64,000 nucleotides of DNA from Brevibacillus composti (lineage in GTDB: Bacteria > Bacillota > Bacilli > Brevibacillales > Brevibacillaceae), in assembly GCF_016406105.1 (NCBI RefSeq), contig NZ_CP066308.1:1337501-1401500 (forward strand). Direction: 5' to 3'. The notes below the pieces were generated by a model that saw only the letters and a list, made by a program, of their open reading frames with translations, had not been told where the DNA came from and did not search any database. This document shows, one piece after another, positions 32,960-41,645 of the stretch. The translations under genes were made by a program, and so were the position numbers. Positions within the stretch are counted from its first letter, which is position 1. Every line of letters starts with the position of its first letter.

Positions 32960-32980
32960 GGGGATTGAGCGAGAATCCCC
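32960..32980 (+). promoter_or_regulatory. Hairpin ahead of the SEC-C gene
   Basis: GGGGATT/AATCCCC (7 bp, 32960-32966/32974-32980), 41 bp before the SEC-C start. No T-run follows, so an mRNA processing or translation-control role is more likely than termination. Confidence 0.4.
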
Positions 32981-33021
32981 GCGCATGCCGCGGCGGGATA
33001 GAAAGGAGATTCAAACCCCTT

Positions 33022-35082
33022 ATGTCTGTAGGAAGAAACGAACTATGTCCCTGCGGTAGCGGGAAAAAATACAAAAAATGCTGCGGAGTCGTGACCCCGA
33101 TCACGGAGCTTCGCAGCCGCCATGAACAGAAACTCCAGAAGGAGTACGCACACTGGGTGGAGCGCTTGAACCACTTCGTCAGCAGTCTTTTGAGCAGCGA
33201 AGCGGTAGACGAGCTGCGGACCCGTTTTGCGAGAGAAGTGGGCCTCGCCGAGGGAACCATCATGAATCCGGAATGGACCGCACACTTCTTCAACTGGCTG
33301 GTGCTCGACCTCAAGACGAACGGGGACACGCCGCTGGAGAGCTATCTCAAGCAGCACGGCCGCCGGATGGAACCGGATCTGCGCCGGGCGTTTTCCCGTC
33401 TCCACCTCGACATCTACGAAATTACCGAGGTGGAGCGTGACGTCCTGACGGTCCGGCATCCCCTTCGCGGTGAGCAGCGCTACGTGATTCGGACGAATAC
33501 CCTGCAGGTGCAGCCGGGCCAATTGCTGGTCGGCCGCCTGCTGTCGCTGGGATTGCGCGATCAGCTGTTCACAGGCAGCATCATTATGCAGCCTCACGTC
33601 AAACCGGCGCTGCTGGAATGGATGGATGCCCATCCGGAGATGGCCGAGGCGGCAGATGATCCTGCCAAGCGGACCTACACCACGGAGCTGTACCGCTTCA
33701 TTACCCAGTTTGGTCAGGCGGAGGTGCCGCGGAGAGCAGACAGCCTGCTCCGCCGCGTGTACCAGGTACCGGATATGGCCAGGCTGACCCGGAGTATCGA
33801 GTCGAACCGGATGCTGGAGCTGAAAAAGCGGGATGGGGCCAAGGAAATCTGGGTGTACGCTCCCCGCAAGGAAGAGCATCTGTTCCCGGCGCTGAAGGAT
33901 GCGCTGCTGGAGCTGTATGAGGTCCAGGCCGAACTCCTGGTGCAGGACAACACGGTCTGGCTCGAAGGGTATGCCGCACAGCTGGAAGAGCTGGCCGCCT
34001 TGTTGCAACTGCCGCAAGCGTCTGCGGAGGAGGCCATCTCGGTCCTCACCTCAACCGGCGCCAAGCTGACAAAAGGGACGTTATTCATTACAAGCCAGCC
34101 GACCCTGCCGCCAAAAGTGCTGCAGTGGGCGGTGCAAACCTATTTCACGGAAAAATGGCTGGTCTCCGCCAATGACGAGCTGCAAGGACTGGCTCCCCTG
34201 CTGGTGGCGGCTTCCGACAATGCGGAACTGCTCCAGAAACTGGGCAATCTGCTGGATCAACTGGAGCAGGACAGCAAGCTGGGACAAGGCGTCGCCCGTT
34301 TCATCCGCGTCGAAGTGCTGAAATCTCGCCTGGCTGTGGCCAAGACAGATCTGTACGTCACGAACCTCTTGGCCCGCCCGCTGATCGAGGGTCTGCCGGA
34401 GAGTGTTTACACGGTTCAGCCTGAGCTGCTCGCCGAGATTAACCGCTTTGTCCAGGAGATGACCGAGGGCAAATCGGAGGCGACCGTGAAAAAGTACGAC
34501 GAAGTGATGAACAACTTCCGCTCGTTTGTCCGAAGTGCTTTTGGCCCGGGCTTTACCTGGGAGCAGCTGCGCCCGGAAGATCTCGCCTACTTCCTGGTCC
34601 ACGACATCTTTTCCCGTGTGGATGCCGCGACGAAAACACTGGCAGCCAATTTGCTGTCCGTGCTCACCGCCTTTTTCAAATGGCTGGACAAGCAGCATGG
34701 AACCTCGCTGGCCAGCGTGATGCAGCCGCTGCTTGCAGAGCTGAAGGATACGCTTCCGGAAGCCTACCGCGGACGCAATCTGCTGGAAAAAGAGGCGCAT
34801 CAGCGGTTGTTTTCCGCCGCATCCCCGCTGCAGACGGTGGCGGAGCAGACATGGGTGCTGGATGAGCAAACAAACGGCGGCTGGTACGCTAAAAACCGCC
34901 AAGGCGACAGAATCCTGGTGACGCTTCCGACCGATGGCACGCTGCCGCTTGCGCCGGACTGGCTGATTTCCGGATTGTTCGGCCAGTCTGCGGACGGGAC
35001 ATGGAGCTTGCTTAGCACCCCGGAGCTATACCCGCCTGTCGTGGGTCAGTTGATGGGACTGCCGCAGCGCGTGACCGTGTAG
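33022..35082 (+). CDS. SEC-C zinc-motif protein with an orphan recombinase-type DNA-binding domain
   Basis: This 686-aa protein starts directly with a SEC-C zinc motif, VGRNELCPCGSGKKYKKCCG (residues 3-22). The middle (about 25-460) is helical and unrecognised. Residues about 475-570 resemble the SAM-like core-binding domain of tyrosine recombinases (SEATVKKYDEVMNNFRSFVR ... LRPEDLAYFLVHDIFS ... LLSVLTAFFKWLDKQHG). No R-H-R-Y catalytic domain follows; the last 100 residues are different. It may bind DNA without recombining it. ATG 33022 has AAAGGAG 12-14 nt away, a rather long spacing. It is probably cotranscribed with the two preceding genes. Confidence 0.7.
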   Translation: MSVGRNELCPCGSGKKYKKCCGVVTPITELRSRHEQKLQKEYAHWVERLNHFVSSLLSSEAVDELRTRFAREVGLAEGTIMNPEWTAHFFNWLVLDLKTNGDTPLESYLKQHGRRMEPDLRRAFSRLHLDIYEITEVERDVLTVRHPLRGEQRYVIRTNTLQVQPGQLLVGRLLSLGLRDQLFTGSIIMQPHVKPALLEWMDAHPEMAEAADDPAKRTYTTELYRFITQFGQAEVPRRADSLLRRVYQVPDMARLTRSIESNRMLELKKRDGAKEIWVYAPRKEEHLFPALKDALLELYEVQAELLVQDNTVWLEGYAAQLEELAALLQLPQASAEEAISVLTSTGAKLTKGTLFITSQPTLPPKVLQWAVQTYFTEKWLVSANDELQGLAPLLVAASDNAELLQKLGNLLDQLEQDSKLGQGVARFIRVEVLKSRLAVAKTDLYVTNLLARPLIEGLPESVYTVQPELLAEINRFVQEMTEGKSEATVKKYDEVMNNFRSFVRSAFGPGFTWEQLRPEDLAYFLVHDIFSRVDAATKTLAANLLSVLTAFFKWLDKQHGTSLASVMQPLLAELKDTLPEAYRGRNLLEKEAHQRLFSAASPLQTVAEQTWVLDEQTNGGWYAKNRQGDRILVTLPTDGTLPLAPDWLISGLFGQSADGTWSLLSTPELYPPVVGQLMGLPQRVTV

Positions 35083-35112
35083 ACGGAATCGGGCAACCTG
35101 CAAAAAAAGAAA

Positions 35113-35139
35113 GCCCCGAGGCTGATGCTTCGGGGTTTT
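35113..35139 (+). terminator. Terminator of the SEC-C gene
   Basis: CCCCGA/TCGGGG (35114-35119/35130-35135) flanked by AA and TTTT. Confidence 0.8.
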
Positions 35140-35153
35140 GTATTGCCGCAGAG

Positions 35154-35183
35154 AAAAGGCGCAGGAGATCACCTGCGCCTTTT
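35154..35183. terminator. Bidirectional terminator
   Basis: Perfect 12-bp stem AAAAGGCGCAGG/CCTGCGCCTTTT with a 6-nt loop. It probably terminates the minus-strand MFS gene. Confidence 0.88.
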
Positions 35184-35237
35184 GCTTGTGCCGATTCATG
35201 GTCTGCAATTCCTGCGTAAGATAAGGATGCTGGACGG

Positions 35238-36461
35238 CTAGGCCGTCTGATTCCAGCGGTTGATCTCCTTGTCGCTCGGCAACAGGAAGCCCAGGGCTCC
35301 GATCAGCGGCATCAGGGAGCAGAGCGTGATGACAAAGGTGATGTTCTGCAAATCGGCCAGATAGCCGAGCACCAGTGCCCCCATGCCGCCCATGCCAAAG
35401 GCAAGCCCGATGATCAGTCCCGAAACGGTGCCGATGCGGCCGGGCAGCAGCTCCTGCGCGTAGACGACGGTCACGGAAAAGCTGGACAGCATGATCAACC
35501 CACTCGCGAAGAGCAGCGGATACGTCCAGACACCGCTCACGTAAGGAGTGAGGAGCGTCAGCGGGAGCGAACCCAGCGTGGAGAATACCAGCAGGTTGCG
35601 CTTGCCGAAGCGGTCGGCGATCGGACCGCCGAGGAAGGTGCCAATCGCGCCTGCGAGCAAAAAGCCAAACACGCAAAGCTGGGCGCTGGCGTATTCCATG
35701 CTGCGCACATCCATCAGGAAAAATTGGTAAAAGCTTTGGTAGCCCGCATTCAGCCAGGAGCGGACGCTGACGATCACGACGAGGAGACCGAGCGCCAGCA
35801 TGCGCTTCTGTTTGTAGCTGTGAGAGATGGCCTCCTGCACGGTTTTCTTGGTACGCTGCTGTCCGCGGTACCAGAGCGCCACGTAGAGCAAGACGGCACT
35901 GGCCGCGGCGGCGGGTACGAGGAACCACATCGCCCCCGGCTGGCCCAAGGGCTGGAAGATCAGGATGGTCATCAGAGGAGCCAAGGCCTGACCGGCATTG
36001 CCGCCCACCTGAAAGATCGATTGTCCCAATCCGCGCCTCGGACCGGACGCATGGTGGGCGATGCGAGAGGCCTCCGGATGGAAGACGGCGGAGCCGATTC
36101 CCACGCAGGCGACAGCGAGCAGAACGATGTAATAATGGTCAGCCAGGGCAAGCGCGAACATCCCCAAGCCGGAGATCAACAGGGCGATCGGCGGCATCAG
36201 GGGGCGGGACTTGCGGTCGGATACGTAGCCGACGACAGGCTGCAGCACCGACGAGGTGAGATTGACGACCAATAAAATAACACCCACCTGTGTGTATGTC
36301 AGGGCGAGGTTGCTCTCCAATATCGGCAGCAGGGCAGGGATCACCGCCTGGATGCTATCGTTCAGCAAGTGCACCAGGCTAATGGCAAACAGCATGCGGT
36401 AGACCGTCGGCGCAGCTGTCATGGCCGGACGGGGATGCACACTGCTGGTTTGAGCGCTCAT
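35238..36461 (-). CDS. MFS transporter, fosmidomycin-resistance (Fsr) type
   Basis: A 407-aa major facilitator with 12 predicted membrane helices. The first helices match the Fsr family (SLVHLLNDSIQAVIPALLPIL, then PVVGYVSDRKSRPLMP and AVFHPEASRIAHHASGPRRGLGQSIFQVGGNAGQALAP). Members export fosmidomycin-like or other small compounds. An uncharacterised endogenous substrate is equally possible. The gene is monocistronic. Confidence 0.88.
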   Translation of the reverse strand: MSAQTSSVHPRPAMTAAPTVYRMLFAISLVHLLNDSIQAVIPALLPILESNLALTYTQVGVILLVVNLTSSVLQPVVGYVSDRKSRPLMPPIALLISGLGMFALALADHYYIVLLAVACVGIGSAVFHPEASRIAHHASGPRRGLGQSIFQVGGNAGQALAPLMTILIFQPLGQPGAMWFLVPAAAASAVLLYVALWYRGQQRTKKTVQEAISHSYKQKRMLALGLLVVIVSVRSWLNAGYQSFYQFFLMDVRSMEYASAQLCVFGFLLAGAIGTFLGGPIADRFGKRNLLVFSTLGSLPLTLLTPYVSGVWTYPLLFASGLIMLSSFSVTVVYAQELLPGRIGTVSGLIIGLAFGMGGMGALVLGYLADLQNITFVITLCSLMPLIGALGFLLPSDKEINRWNQTA

Positions 36462-36612
36462 ACTTTCATCTCCGTATTTTTTTGTTTTTTACTGTAACAC
36501 TGTTTCGCAAAATCGTCATTACTTAAGACGCAACATATGACAAGGATAAATAAGGGATGGAAAGCTGCCGCCTCGCGCACACTATGCGGGAGCGCGAGAG
36601 GAGGGAGACAGG

Positions 36613-36750
36613 ATGGAACAAACGTCAAAGGATGCAAACGGCAAACAGGATGGACGCGTCCGTCACGGCGGAGACGCCCACCGCTCTACGCAGAAAGAGC
36701 CCCAAGGGCCGGTTCAGGGCTTCAGCCAGGCTCCGCAGGGAAAACAATAA
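36613..36750 (+). CDS. 45-aa hydrophilic small protein
   Basis: ATG 36613 follows GAGGAGGGAGACAGG. The product (MEQTSKDANGKQDGRVRHGG... ending QGFSQAPQGKQ) is very hydrophilic, rich in Gly, Gln, Lys and Asp, and lacks hydrophobic residues, so it is probably disordered. Its composition recalls minor small acid-soluble spore proteins, but no family signature is seen. A perfect terminator starts 18 bp after the stop, which supports a real, separate gene. Confidence 0.6.
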   Translation: MEQTSKDANGKQDGRVRHGGDAHRSTQKEPQGPVQGFSQAPQGKQ

Positions 36751-36767
36751 GGCATTGCCGCCGCCAG

Positions 36768-36796
36768 CTCCTCCATCGACAAAGATGGAGGAGTTT
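36768..36796 (+). terminator. Terminator after the 45-aa protein gene
   Basis: Perfect 10-bp stem CTCCTCCATC/GATGGAGGAG (36768-36777/36784-36793) then TTT. The T-run is short. Confidence 0.75.
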
Positions 36797-36882
36797 CGCA
36801 TTGGCGGAACATTTTTCTACAAAACAACCGACGATTATGATACAATACCATAGTCAGTATTTACCCAATGTATGAAAAACTT

Positions 36883-36908
36883 AGTGCTTCCTGTCGAAAA
36901 GCACTTTT
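36883..36908 (+). promoter_or_regulatory. Hairpin in the LCP gene leader
   Basis: AGTGCTT/AAGCACT (36883-36889/36899-36905) followed by TTTCTT, 58 bp upstream of the LCP start. It could be an attenuator. Confidence 0.4.
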
Positions 36909-36965
36909 CTTATTTATAGAAACACTTGCAACCGATACCCAAGCGTTTCGCTGACAAGGAGACTG

Positions 36966-38381
36966 ATGCATATGCCGGATATGGTCGGAAAAACGCGTGC
37001 GATTACCCATAAAAAGAAGCCGGTCCGCCGCCGCAAGGTCCGCAGATGGCTGATGTTTTTTTCTGTATTTTTCCTGCTCCTCGCCGGAGGAGTTGCGGGT
37101 GCCGTCTACTGGAAAATCGAAAATGCCTTGAATACGGTCACCTCGCCGCAGGATGGATATGCAACCCCCGGATCGGAGAATCTCGATCCGAAATACCATA
37201 ACGATAAACCGCTCTCGCTGGTTATCCTGGGAAGCGATACGCGGCCGGAGACCGGCTCGATGAACACAGACGTCATGATTGTCGCAGTGGCGAATCCGAC
37301 CACCAAAAAGGTGACGATGGTTTCCCTGCCGCGCGACACCCGAGTGAAGATTCCAGGCTATCGCGACTATCACAAGATCAACTCCGTATACGCCAACGGG
37401 GAAGCCGAACGGCGCCAGGCGGAGAGAAAGAATCAGGTTCCCACGGAAAACGGCATCTCGCTCACGAAAAAGACATTGACCGAGCTGCTCGGAATTCCGA
37501 TTGATCATTATGTTGCCGTCGATTTTGAAGGGTTCAAAGCGGTCATCGACGAATTGGGCGGCATCGAGGTAAATGTAGACCGCAAGCTCGTCTACGATGA
37601 CCCGACGGACGACACGCACATCAATCTCAGCCCCGGCCTGCAGCTGCTGAACGGGGAGCAGGCGCTCGGCTACGTTCGCCACCGCCATGACAACCGCGGC
37701 ACCAAGTACTACTCCAGTGACTTTGACCGCAACCGCAGGCAGCAGGAAGTGATTCAGGCCGTGATCGACAAGGCCGGATCGCTGGAGGGCCTCACCAAGG
37801 TATTCGCGATACTGGACGTAGGCGCCAAGCACATACATACGGATTTGTCCAAAGAACAGATCAAAGGACTTGCCTACGATTTCAAAGGCTTGAATTCCTC
37901 ATCGCTGCAGACGCTGGATAATGGCGCTTACTGGCAAGGCGGCTACACCTACCTGCCAAAAGAGAACCTGAATGCGATCCGCAGCGCGCTTCAGACGGAG
38001 ATGGGACTTTCCGGATCTGTAGTCGCGAAATTAAATGACTCGCCGATTCTCGCCGGGGGAGATGACTCTGTCGCTGCGAGAAAGCCGTCCAGCGCGAAAA
38101 AGAGCAGCGCCTCGGCCGCTTCCGCACCGGCAAAACAACCGAAAAAAGAAGAGCCGTCCCAACCGGAGAACGTGACGCCGCCGGCAGAGGATGCGGTAGG
38201 TGCAGATGCGCCGCCGCCTGATATCGCGACTCCGCAGAATCCTTCGCAGTCTCCAGCGCCGTCAACCAGCCCGGTTCCCGGAACGAGCCCGGCACCGCCG
38301 CCGGACATCATCCAGCCGGAGCCGGCGCCGACTCCGGAAACAGTGCCGCCAGCTCCGGAAGGCGAGAAAACGACCTCATAA
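36966..38381 (+). CDS. LytR-CpsA-Psr (LCP) family cell-wall polymer ligase
   Basis: This 471-aa membrane-anchored enzyme transfers teichoic-acid-type polymers from undecaprenyl carriers to peptidoglycan. A basic cytoplasmic N-terminus (about 1-28) and one membrane helix (29-51) precede the LCP domain (about 80-240). The domain has SLVILGSDTRPETGSMNTDVMIVAV, VSLPRDTRVKIPGYRDYHKINSVYA and LGYVRHRHD, where the conserved Arg and Asp residues bind pyrophosphate. The last 110 residues are a Pro/Ala/Ser-rich low-complexity tail outside the catalytic fold. ATG 36966 or 36972 follows AAGGAG. Confidence 0.93.
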   Translation: MHMPDMVGKTRAITHKKKPVRRRKVRRWLMFFSVFFLLLAGGVAGAVYWKIENALNTVTSPQDGYATPGSENLDPKYHNDKPLSLVILGSDTRPETGSMNTDVMIVAVANPTTKKVTMVSLPRDTRVKIPGYRDYHKINSVYANGEAERRQAERKNQVPTENGISLTKKTLTELLGIPIDHYVAVDFEGFKAVIDELGGIEVNVDRKLVYDDPTDDTHINLSPGLQLLNGEQALGYVRHRHDNRGTKYYSSDFDRNRRQQEVIQAVIDKAGSLEGLTKVFAILDVGAKHIHTDLSKEQIKGLAYDFKGLNSSSLQTLDNGAYWQGGYTYLPKENLNAIRSALQTEMGLSGSVVAKLNDSPILAGGDDSVAARKPSSAKKSSASAASAPAKQPKKEEPSQPENVTPPAEDAVGADAPPPDIATPQNPSQSPAPSTSPVPGTSPAPPPDIIQPEPAPTPETVPPAPEGEKTTS

Positions 38382-38390
38382 TCCACACAG

Positions 38391-38426
38391 ACGAGCATCC
38401 AGTCGCCGGGATGCTCGTTTTTTTTT
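38391..38426 (+). terminator. LCP gene terminator
   Basis: Perfect 10-bp stem ACGAGCATCC/GGATGCTCGT then eight T. Confidence 0.92.
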
Positions 38427-38533
38427 CGAAAGAATCATGCAAAAAGGTTTAAAATCCGCAAAAGCATGGTAAAATGTTAATATACTGATAAAGCAGATTA
38501 GTCAGATAAATAAGCGGATAGGGAGGGATTCGG

Positions 38534-38848
38534 ATGACGATTTTTCTGGTCAACCTGTTTCTGGTGATCGCGTTTGTATACCTGATTAGCCGACAACACA
38601 ACGATGAAACTGTGTACGATGAAGATTATTTTCTCCAGAACCCTTCAGCCCTTGAAGAATATCAGCAGATGCCCATAGATTTTCAGCAGGCATTCTTTCG
38701 CAAGCATAAAGACTGGATCAAGGAAAAGTACATGGGCGGCGAGAGTTATGTCCTCGCTTTCTGCCCGAACAAGGAAGTCCGGCGTGCCTGGCTCTCCGAA
38801 TTCGTCAGTCAAAAAGAGCTCAACAATACACCCACCCCTTCCTCCTGA
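38534..38848 (+). CDS. Small membrane-anchored protein, unknown
   Basis: 104 aa. An N-terminal hydrophobic anchor (TIFLVNLFLVIAFVYLIS) is followed by an acidic, aromatic soluble part (DETVYDEDYFLQNPSALEEYQQMP). No family is recognised. GGGAGG precedes ATG 38534, and a promoter of type TTTAAA-16-TAAAAT is readable near 38447-38474. Its terminator stem starts inside the last codons. Confidence 0.7.
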   Translation: MTIFLVNLFLVIAFVYLISRQHNDETVYDEDYFLQNPSALEEYQQMPIDFQQAFFRKHKDWIKEKYMGGESYVLAFCPNKEVRRAWLSEFVSQKELNNTPTPSS

Positions 38849-38862
38849 AGGGGTTTCTTTTT
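38834..38862 (+). terminator. Terminator overlapping the upstream stop codon
   Basis: ACCCCTTC/GAAGGGGT (38834-38841/38847-38854) then TTTCTTTTT. The TGA stop lies in the loop region. Confidence 0.82.
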
Positions 38863-38931
38863 GTCTCGCTGCTCATGATATACTTCCTGTAGAGAGGCAC
38901 AGAGCGTGCTGAAATCAGAGGAGTGTGTCAG

Positions 38932-39393
38932 ATGCTGCAGACTATGATTCAATTATGGGATCAACATATCGCGGATCACGCTGCCGTGAGCGACGTCATC
39001 CTGCGTTCGGAGCATTCTTTGCTGGAAGACGAGGAGACGAGGGAAGTGAAATTGATCATTGCCCCTGTCGGAGCGGAACAGCCTGTCGCGTCCGTCTTTC
39101 TTTTTGAAATCGAGGCAGGACGTACCTATGAGGTGGAAATCGAGCTGGAGTACGCCGAAGCGTCACTCACCGACGAGATGCTGAGCCGCTGGGAGCGGGC
39201 GAAGGAGATTGTCGCGGAGATCTCGCTCCAAGAGAAGAAGCGATTCCTCGCCCCCGGTCAGCTCGCGGAGTCCAGCATTGTCCTCGACTATCACTTCATG
39301 CTGGATATCGACGGAGGGGAAGAGGCCGGACGGGAAGCGGAAATAATCATCAAACAGGCTGCGAGTGATCTGAGCCGGCTGCTCCTGTTGTAG
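38932..39393 (+). CDS. Conserved hypothetical acidic protein
   Basis: 153 aa, soluble and strongly acidic, with alternating beta and helix pattern (DVILRSEHSLLEDEETREVKLIIAPVG; VFLFEIEAGRTYEVEIELEYAEAS). No family is recognised and no catalytic motif is visible. GAGGAG lies 8 nt before ATG 38932. It stands between two transcription units. Confidence 0.6.
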   Translation: MLQTMIQLWDQHIADHAAVSDVILRSEHSLLEDEETREVKLIIAPVGAEQPVASVFLFEIEAGRTYEVEIELEYAEASLTDEMLSRWERAKEIVAEISLQEKKRFLAPGQLAESSIVLDYHFMLDIDGGEEAGREAEIIIKQAASDLSRLLLL

Positions 39394-39470
39394 CGGAGGG
39401 ACGAGTGAGAGGAATTACGAAAGAGCAGGAAAACGAAAGGAGCGTGGAGAATAGTTTTTACAGAAAAAAT

Positions 39471-39486
39471 GAATGAGCATTCATTC
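39471..39486 (+). promoter_or_regulatory. FadR-like (TetR family) operator
   Basis: Perfect inverted repeat GAATGA-GCAT-TCATTC, preceded by T. This matches the core of the fatty-acid-degradation repressor site of Bacillus FadR (TGAATGA...TCATTCA). It lies 22 bp upstream of a dienoyl-CoA-reductase-like gene, a plausible FadR target. Confidence 0.6.
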
Positions 39487-39507
39487 GGAGGGGCGAGGTG
39501 GGCTGTT

Positions 39508-41511
39508 TTGGCATTGAAACAAGTATGGGAGCCGATTCAGATCGGAAGCCTGACACTCGAAAATCGAATCATGATGGGGTCGATGCATGTCGGATTAGAG
39601 AGGCTGGAGGGAGGAGTAGAGCGGCTCGCTTCTTTTTACGCTGAGCGGGCCCGGGGAAAAGTAGGGCTGATCGTCACCGGGGGGATCGCCGTGCTCCCGG
39701 AGGGCGGCATGGGAGAAGCGTATTGCAATGCGTACGCAGATGAGCATATCGAGAAGCTGCGTCCGATCCCGCGTGCCGTTCATGCGGCCGGGGGGAAAAT
39801 TGCCTTGCAGCTGTTCCATGCGGGGCGCTATGCCTACAAGGAAACAACTGGGCTCGATCCGGTCGCACCCTCGCCGCTGCAAGCGCCGATCAATCGGACG
39901 AAGCCGCGTGCGCTGGAGCCGGAGGAGATCGAGCGGACGATCCAGGCATTTGCGGATGCTGCCTTGCGGGCCAAGAAGGCGGGCTTTGACGCAGTCGAAA
40001 TCATGGGGTCGGAGGGCTACCTGATCAACCAGTTTCTCTCTCCCGTCACCAATCACCGGACGGATGAGTGGGGCGGCGATTTTGCGCGCAGAGCCCGGTT
40101 TGGCGTCGAGGTGACCAGGCGGGTGCGCCAGGCAGTGGGAGACGGCTTTCCCATCATCTTTCGCATGTCCGGTTTGGATTTGGTGCCGGACAGCACGACG
40201 ATGGAGGAGACGCTCCGCTTTGCCCGGATGATTCAGGAGGCTGGAGCCGATGCGCTCAATGTCGGGATCGGCTGGCACGAATCCAAAGTCCCGACGATTG
40301 CGATGATGGTGCCGCGTGGAGCCTATGTCTGGGTAGCCAGACAAGTGAGGGAGGCCGTCTCGATTCCGGTCATCGCCAGCAACCGCATTAACGACGTCCG
40401 GCATGCGGAGGAAATCCTCCGGGATCAGCATGCCGACATGATCTCCATGGCACGGCCGCTCCTGGCCGATCCCGAGATCGTGAAAAAGAGCATGGAGGGA
40501 AGATTCGCCGAGGTAAACACCTGCATCGCTTGCAACCAGGCCTGCCTGGATCATATCTTCGACGGAAAGACAGCGTCTTGCCTGGTCAACCCGGTCGTCG
40601 GCAGGGAAGAGGAGTGGAGGCTTGTTCCGGCTGCCGTGAAGAAAAAGGTGGCCGTCGTGGGCGGCGGTCCGGCGGGATTGGAGGCTGCGCGGGTGCTGGC
40701 CGAGAGGGGCCACCAGGTCGTGCTGATGGAAAAGCGGACACAGCTGGGCGGACAGCTCACCTACGCCGTTCAGGTGCCGGGCAAGCAGGAATTTGCCGAA
40801 ACATTGCGTTATTACCGGACGCAGCTGGATAGGCTCGGAGTGGAAATCCGCCTCGGCGTCGACGTGCGAGCGGGCGATCTCTTGGCAGAGGGCTTTGACG
40901 AAGCGGTTCTGGCGACGGGGGTCATCCCGAGAAAGCCGGAGCTTCCCGGCATCGACCTGCCGCATGTGGTCAGCTATCCGCAGATTTTTGAAAGAGAAGT
41001 AAGCGTAGGGAGCCGTGTGGTGATGATCGGCGCGGGCGGGATCGCTTGTGACCTCTCCCATCTGCTGAGCGAGAATCTCCAGCTTTCCCCGGAGACGGCA
41101 AAATATCTGATGGAATACCGCATTTTGGGGCCCAAGGAGCTGGAGAGCGTGAAGTCCAGCAGACGGCGGATCTCGATGCTGAGACGGGGAAAACAGGTGG
41201 GAACCGGCTTGGGAAAAACGACCAGATGGGCAACACTGGCCAATCTCAAGCGAAATGGAGTAGAAATGTTCACGGAAATCGAGTATCGTGAAATTACGAC
41301 AGAAGGCGTGCGTTTTGTTCATGCCGGCGAGGAACGGCTGCTGCCCGCCGATACGGTCGTGATCGCAGCAGGGAGCACGCCGAACAACCGCCTCTACGAC
41401 GCCTTGCGGGAGAAACTGCCGGTCCATCTGATCGGCGGGGCCAGAGAGGCAGGGGAGCTGGATGCGAAGCGAGCGATCTTCGAAGGGGCCCGAATCGGCA
41501 GAACCATCTGA
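39508..41511 (+). CDS. fadH: NADH:flavin oxidoreductase / 2,4-dienoyl-CoA reductase (FadH type)
   Basis: This 667-aa multidomain flavoenzyme has an old-yellow-enzyme TIM barrel at about 1-330 (FMN; IMMGSMHVGLE, ALQLFHAGRYA, HDYLINQF-like GSEGYLINQFLSP with HRTDEWGG), a Cys cluster for a 4Fe-4S site (NTCIACNQACLDHIF), and an FAD/NAD(P)-binding half at about 380-660 (VAVVGGGPAGLEAARVLAERG, IAAGSTPNN). It reduces unsaturated acyl-CoAs in beta-oxidation, or related enoates. TTG 39508 is chosen because GAGGTGGG is just upstream and because the longer start (39469) overlaps the operator. Confidence 0.88.
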   Translation: MALKQVWEPIQIGSLTLENRIMMGSMHVGLERLEGGVERLASFYAERARGKVGLIVTGGIAVLPEGGMGEAYCNAYADEHIEKLRPIPRAVHAAGGKIALQLFHAGRYAYKETTGLDPVAPSPLQAPINRTKPRALEPEEIERTIQAFADAALRAKKAGFDAVEIMGSEGYLINQFLSPVTNHRTDEWGGDFARRARFGVEVTRRVRQAVGDGFPIIFRMSGLDLVPDSTTMEETLRFARMIQEAGADALNVGIGWHESKVPTIAMMVPRGAYVWVARQVREAVSIPVIASNRINDVRHAEEILRDQHADMISMARPLLADPEIVKKSMEGRFAEVNTCIACNQACLDHIFDGKTASCLVNPVVGREEEWRLVPAAVKKKVAVVGGGPAGLEAARVLAERGHQVVLMEKRTQLGGQLTYAVQVPGKQEFAETLRYYRTQLDRLGVEIRLGVDVRAGDLLAEGFDEAVLATGVIPRKPELPGIDLPHVVSYPQIFEREVSVGSRVVMIGAGGIACDLSHLLSENLQLSPETAKYLMEYRILGPKELESVKSSRRRISMLRRGKQVGTGLGKTTRWATLANLKRNGVEMFTEIEYREITTEGVRFVHAGEERLLPADTVVIAAGSTPNNRLYDALREKLPVHLIGGAREAGELDAKRAIFEGARIGRTI

Positions 41512-41645
41512 GCAGAGCAGCAGTACGGAAAGATTGTCAGCTTTTCGGATGTTTTGTCGAAGGACTACCATTTACCCGGTATTTTTTGCACAATAGCTGT
41601 AGATGCAGCGAATAAAAAATCTTTTGATTGGGGGCTGTCTCCTTG

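Noticed and set aside
39595..41571. 658-codon minus-strand frame opposite the FadH-type gene
   Set aside because: It is a shadow of a well-supported flavoenzyme gene.
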